DNA from: Methanolinea sp. SDB
GTDB taxonomy: Archaea > Halobacteriota > Methanomicrobia > Methanomicrobiales > Methanospirillaceae
Reading direction: 5' to 3'
NCBI GenBank assembly: GCA_001412335.1
Contig: LKUF01000438.1
Coordinates: 1-7,944, forward strand
Length of the DNA stretch: 7,944 nucleotides
The position numbers and the translations under genes are program-made. The notes beneath the pieces were generated by a model. That model was given only the letters and a program-made list of their open reading frames with translations. It did no database searches and was not told the DNA's origin. Positions 6,921 to 7,944 of the stretch are shown here, one piece after another; position 1 is the stretch's first letter, and each line of letters starts with the position of its first letter.

Positions 6921-7538
6921 ATGCGGCTGAGACAACTGGAAATGAAACTCCAGCAGGTGGAAGGATTCGATTCTCCATCTGCCAGGCGTGAACAATACGG
7001 GACACCTGCGTCTCTTGCGGCACGGCTTCTCTATCATGCACTGATGAGAGATGATATCTCCGGAAAACGGGTCCATGACCTGGGATGCGGTACTGGCATC
7101 CTCTCCATAGGTGCATGCATTCTCGGGGCATCTGTTGTAAAGGGTGTCGATATCGATGAAAAGGCAATTGATTCGGCACGAAAAAATGCAGAGAATATCG
7201 GTGCAGAACCGGAGTTTATTACCGGCGACATCCGGGACCAGGAGATACTGGCGATACTCGGGCACTGCGACACCGTAATCATGAATCCCCCCTTTGGAGC
7301 ACAGGTCGCACACGCGGACCGCCCGTTCATCGATGCGGCACTGGCACTCGGAACGATCACCTACGCAATCTTCAACAGGGGGAGCAGGAATTTTTTGGAA
7401 GAGTATATCCGCGGCAGGGGAGAGATCCAGGAAGTGGTGGATGTCGCATTTCCGCTGAAACGGACCTTTTCCTTCCATAAAAAGGATATTCAGGAGATTA
7501 GGGTTGAAATTTTTGTCATACGGAGCATGCTGCCTTGA
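6921..7538 (+). CDS. METTL5-like RNA N6-adenine methyltransferase
   Basis: Class I SAM-dependent methyltransferase of 205 residues. The start MRLRQLEMKLQQVEGFDSP and the EQYGTPASLAARLL block match archaeal relatives of METTL5 (COG2263-type predicted RNA methylases). SAM-binding motif I, DLGCGTG, is at residues 53-59, an acidic VDIDEKAI strand follows, and the catalytic NPPFG begins at Asn122, as expected for N6-adenine methylation. Eukaryotic METTL5 with TRMT112 methylates one adenosine of 18S rRNA near the decoding centre; a small-subunit rRNA target here is inference from the family. No TRMT112-like partner is encoded in the window. The ATG at 6921 comes one base after the dph2 stop; TTG at 6912 and ATG at 6942 are other in-frame options, but the ATG at 6921 best matches the family N-terminus. 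The stop overlaps the next gene by four bases. Confidence 0.85.
   Translation: MRLRQLEMKLQQVEGFDSPSARREQYGTPASLAARLLYHALMRDDISGKRVHDLGCGTGILSIGACILGASVVKGVDIDEKAIDSARKNAENIGAEPEFITGDIRDQEILAILGHCDTVIMNPPFGAQVAHADRPFIDAALALGTITYAIFNRGSRNFLEEYIRGRGEIQEVVDVAFPLKRTFSFHKKDIQEIRVEIFVIRSMLP
7522..7525 (+). promoter_or_regulatory. ribosome binding site for the MFS gene
   Basis: GGAG lies nine bases before TTG at 7535, within the 3' end of the methyltransferase gene. It favours TTG as the start; the first in-frame ATG is at codon 22, inside the first membrane helix. Confidence 0.45.
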
Positions 7539-7944
7539 CCTCCCCCTACAAGGGCGTCTTTTCGCTCTTTCTTGCCCATCTTGTAACGGACATCTATATG
7601 CCCGTCATCACTGCGATACTTCCTCTCTTCATCTCGGTCTTCGGGTTCAGTTACTTCATGGCCGGGCTGCTTGTTACAGCATTCAATCTCACCTCTTCCA
7701 TGACCCAGCCGGTTTTCGGCTGGCTCTCTGATGAGAGGGGCTTCGAGGTTCATGTCTCCTCGAGCATCATGATCTCTGCAGTTTTTATCTCCCTGATGGG
7801 CATAATCGGCAATTACCCCCTTTTACTCTTCTGCGCCGCGATGGCCGCGATAGGTCACGCCTGCTTCCATCCCAATGCACTAAGCCAGGTATCCAGGATG
7901 GCTGTTGATACCAACCGAGGCAGGATCACCTCGATCTTCGTTGT
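7535..7944 (+). CDS. MFS transporter of the fosmidomycin-resistance (Fsr-like) type, 3' end outside the window
   Basis: Partial membrane protein: 136 codons from TTG at 7535 to the right edge. Translation shows a first hydrophobic helix at about residues 8-34 (FSLFLAHLVTDIYMPVIT), a second at about 38-62, the short charged loop GWLSDERGFE at 62-71 that corresponds to MFS motif A, and helices at about 76-92 and 94-111. The patterns HxxxDxYxPxxxxxLP at the first helix and GHACFHPNAL at 107-116 are typical of Fsr-like major facilitator proteins, which are proton-driven effluxers. The substrate is unknown. The TTG overlaps the methyltransferase stop (TTGA), so the gene is probably the next member of the same transcript. 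Only about a third of a usual MFS protein (roughly 390-400 residues) is visible, so intactness cannot be judged. Confidence 0.82.
   Translation, partial: MTSPYKGVFSLFLAHLVTDIYMPVITAILPLFISVFGFSYFMAGLLVTAFNLTSSMTQPVFGWLSDERGFEVHVSSSIMISAVFISLMGIIGNYPLLLFCAAMAAIGHACFHPNALSQVSRMAVDTNRGRITSIFV

Noticed and set aside
6867..7478. 203-codon minus-strand frame opposite the methyltransferase
   Set aside because: The plus strand holds complete SAM-binding and NPPFG motifs. The minus reading has no recognisable pattern and would break the tight gene run.

Overview
The window looks like chromosomal DNA of a methanogenic archaeon of the Euryarchaeota, most likely of Methanomicrobiales type. The pointers are a tyrosine/aspartate decarboxylase of the methanofuran pathway (mfnA), an archaeal-type hypoxanthine/guanine phosphoribosyltransferase, an archaeal Dph2, a METTL5-like RNA methylase, GGTGA-type ribosome binding sites and moderately GC-rich third codon positions. 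The genus assignment is inference. No rRNA, tRNA, CRISPR array, insertion sequence or prophage gene was seen. The coding is dense and looks like housekeeping sequence.

Left part (1-1851, minus strand): serA, a complete 3-phosphoglycerate dehydrogenase of 533 residues, reads leftward from a GTG at 1851. It ends at 250 and is followed at once by a T-tract that probably terminates it. Beyond it, at the left edge, an open frame on the same strand (192 to 1) may be the beginning of an unrecognised gene. A small palindrome lies between the two.

Divergent control region (1852-2003): serA and ppsA point away from each other across 152 bases. The same 10-base word, ATATATGTGG, stands 7-8 bases before each start codon, forming a perfect inverted repeat across the intergenic region. 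A TATA-like AT-rich stretch lies at 1961-1970. This is the most unusual non-coding signal in the window.

Right part (2004-7944, plus strand): ppsA (phosphoenolpyruvate synthase) is followed after 81 bases by a tightly packed series: mfnA, hpt, dph2, a METTL5-like methyltransferase and an MFS transporter that runs off the right edge. From mfnA onward the genes overlap by 29, 17 and 4 bases or are separated by a single base, so they are probably one transcript with coupled translation. Two of them (dph2 and the transporter) appear to start with TTG.

Together the genes cover anabolic entry from pyruvate to PEP, serine synthesis from 3-phosphoglycerate, methanofuran (and perhaps beta-alanine) precursor synthesis, purine salvage, and two modifications of the translation machinery: diphthamide on aEF2, and a probable rRNA m6A mark. 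I found no clear evidence of a wholly new system. The points most worth a second look are the symmetric repeat between serA and ppsA, the dph2/METTL5-like pairing, and the Fsr-like transporter in an organism that should lack the usual fosmidomycin target.
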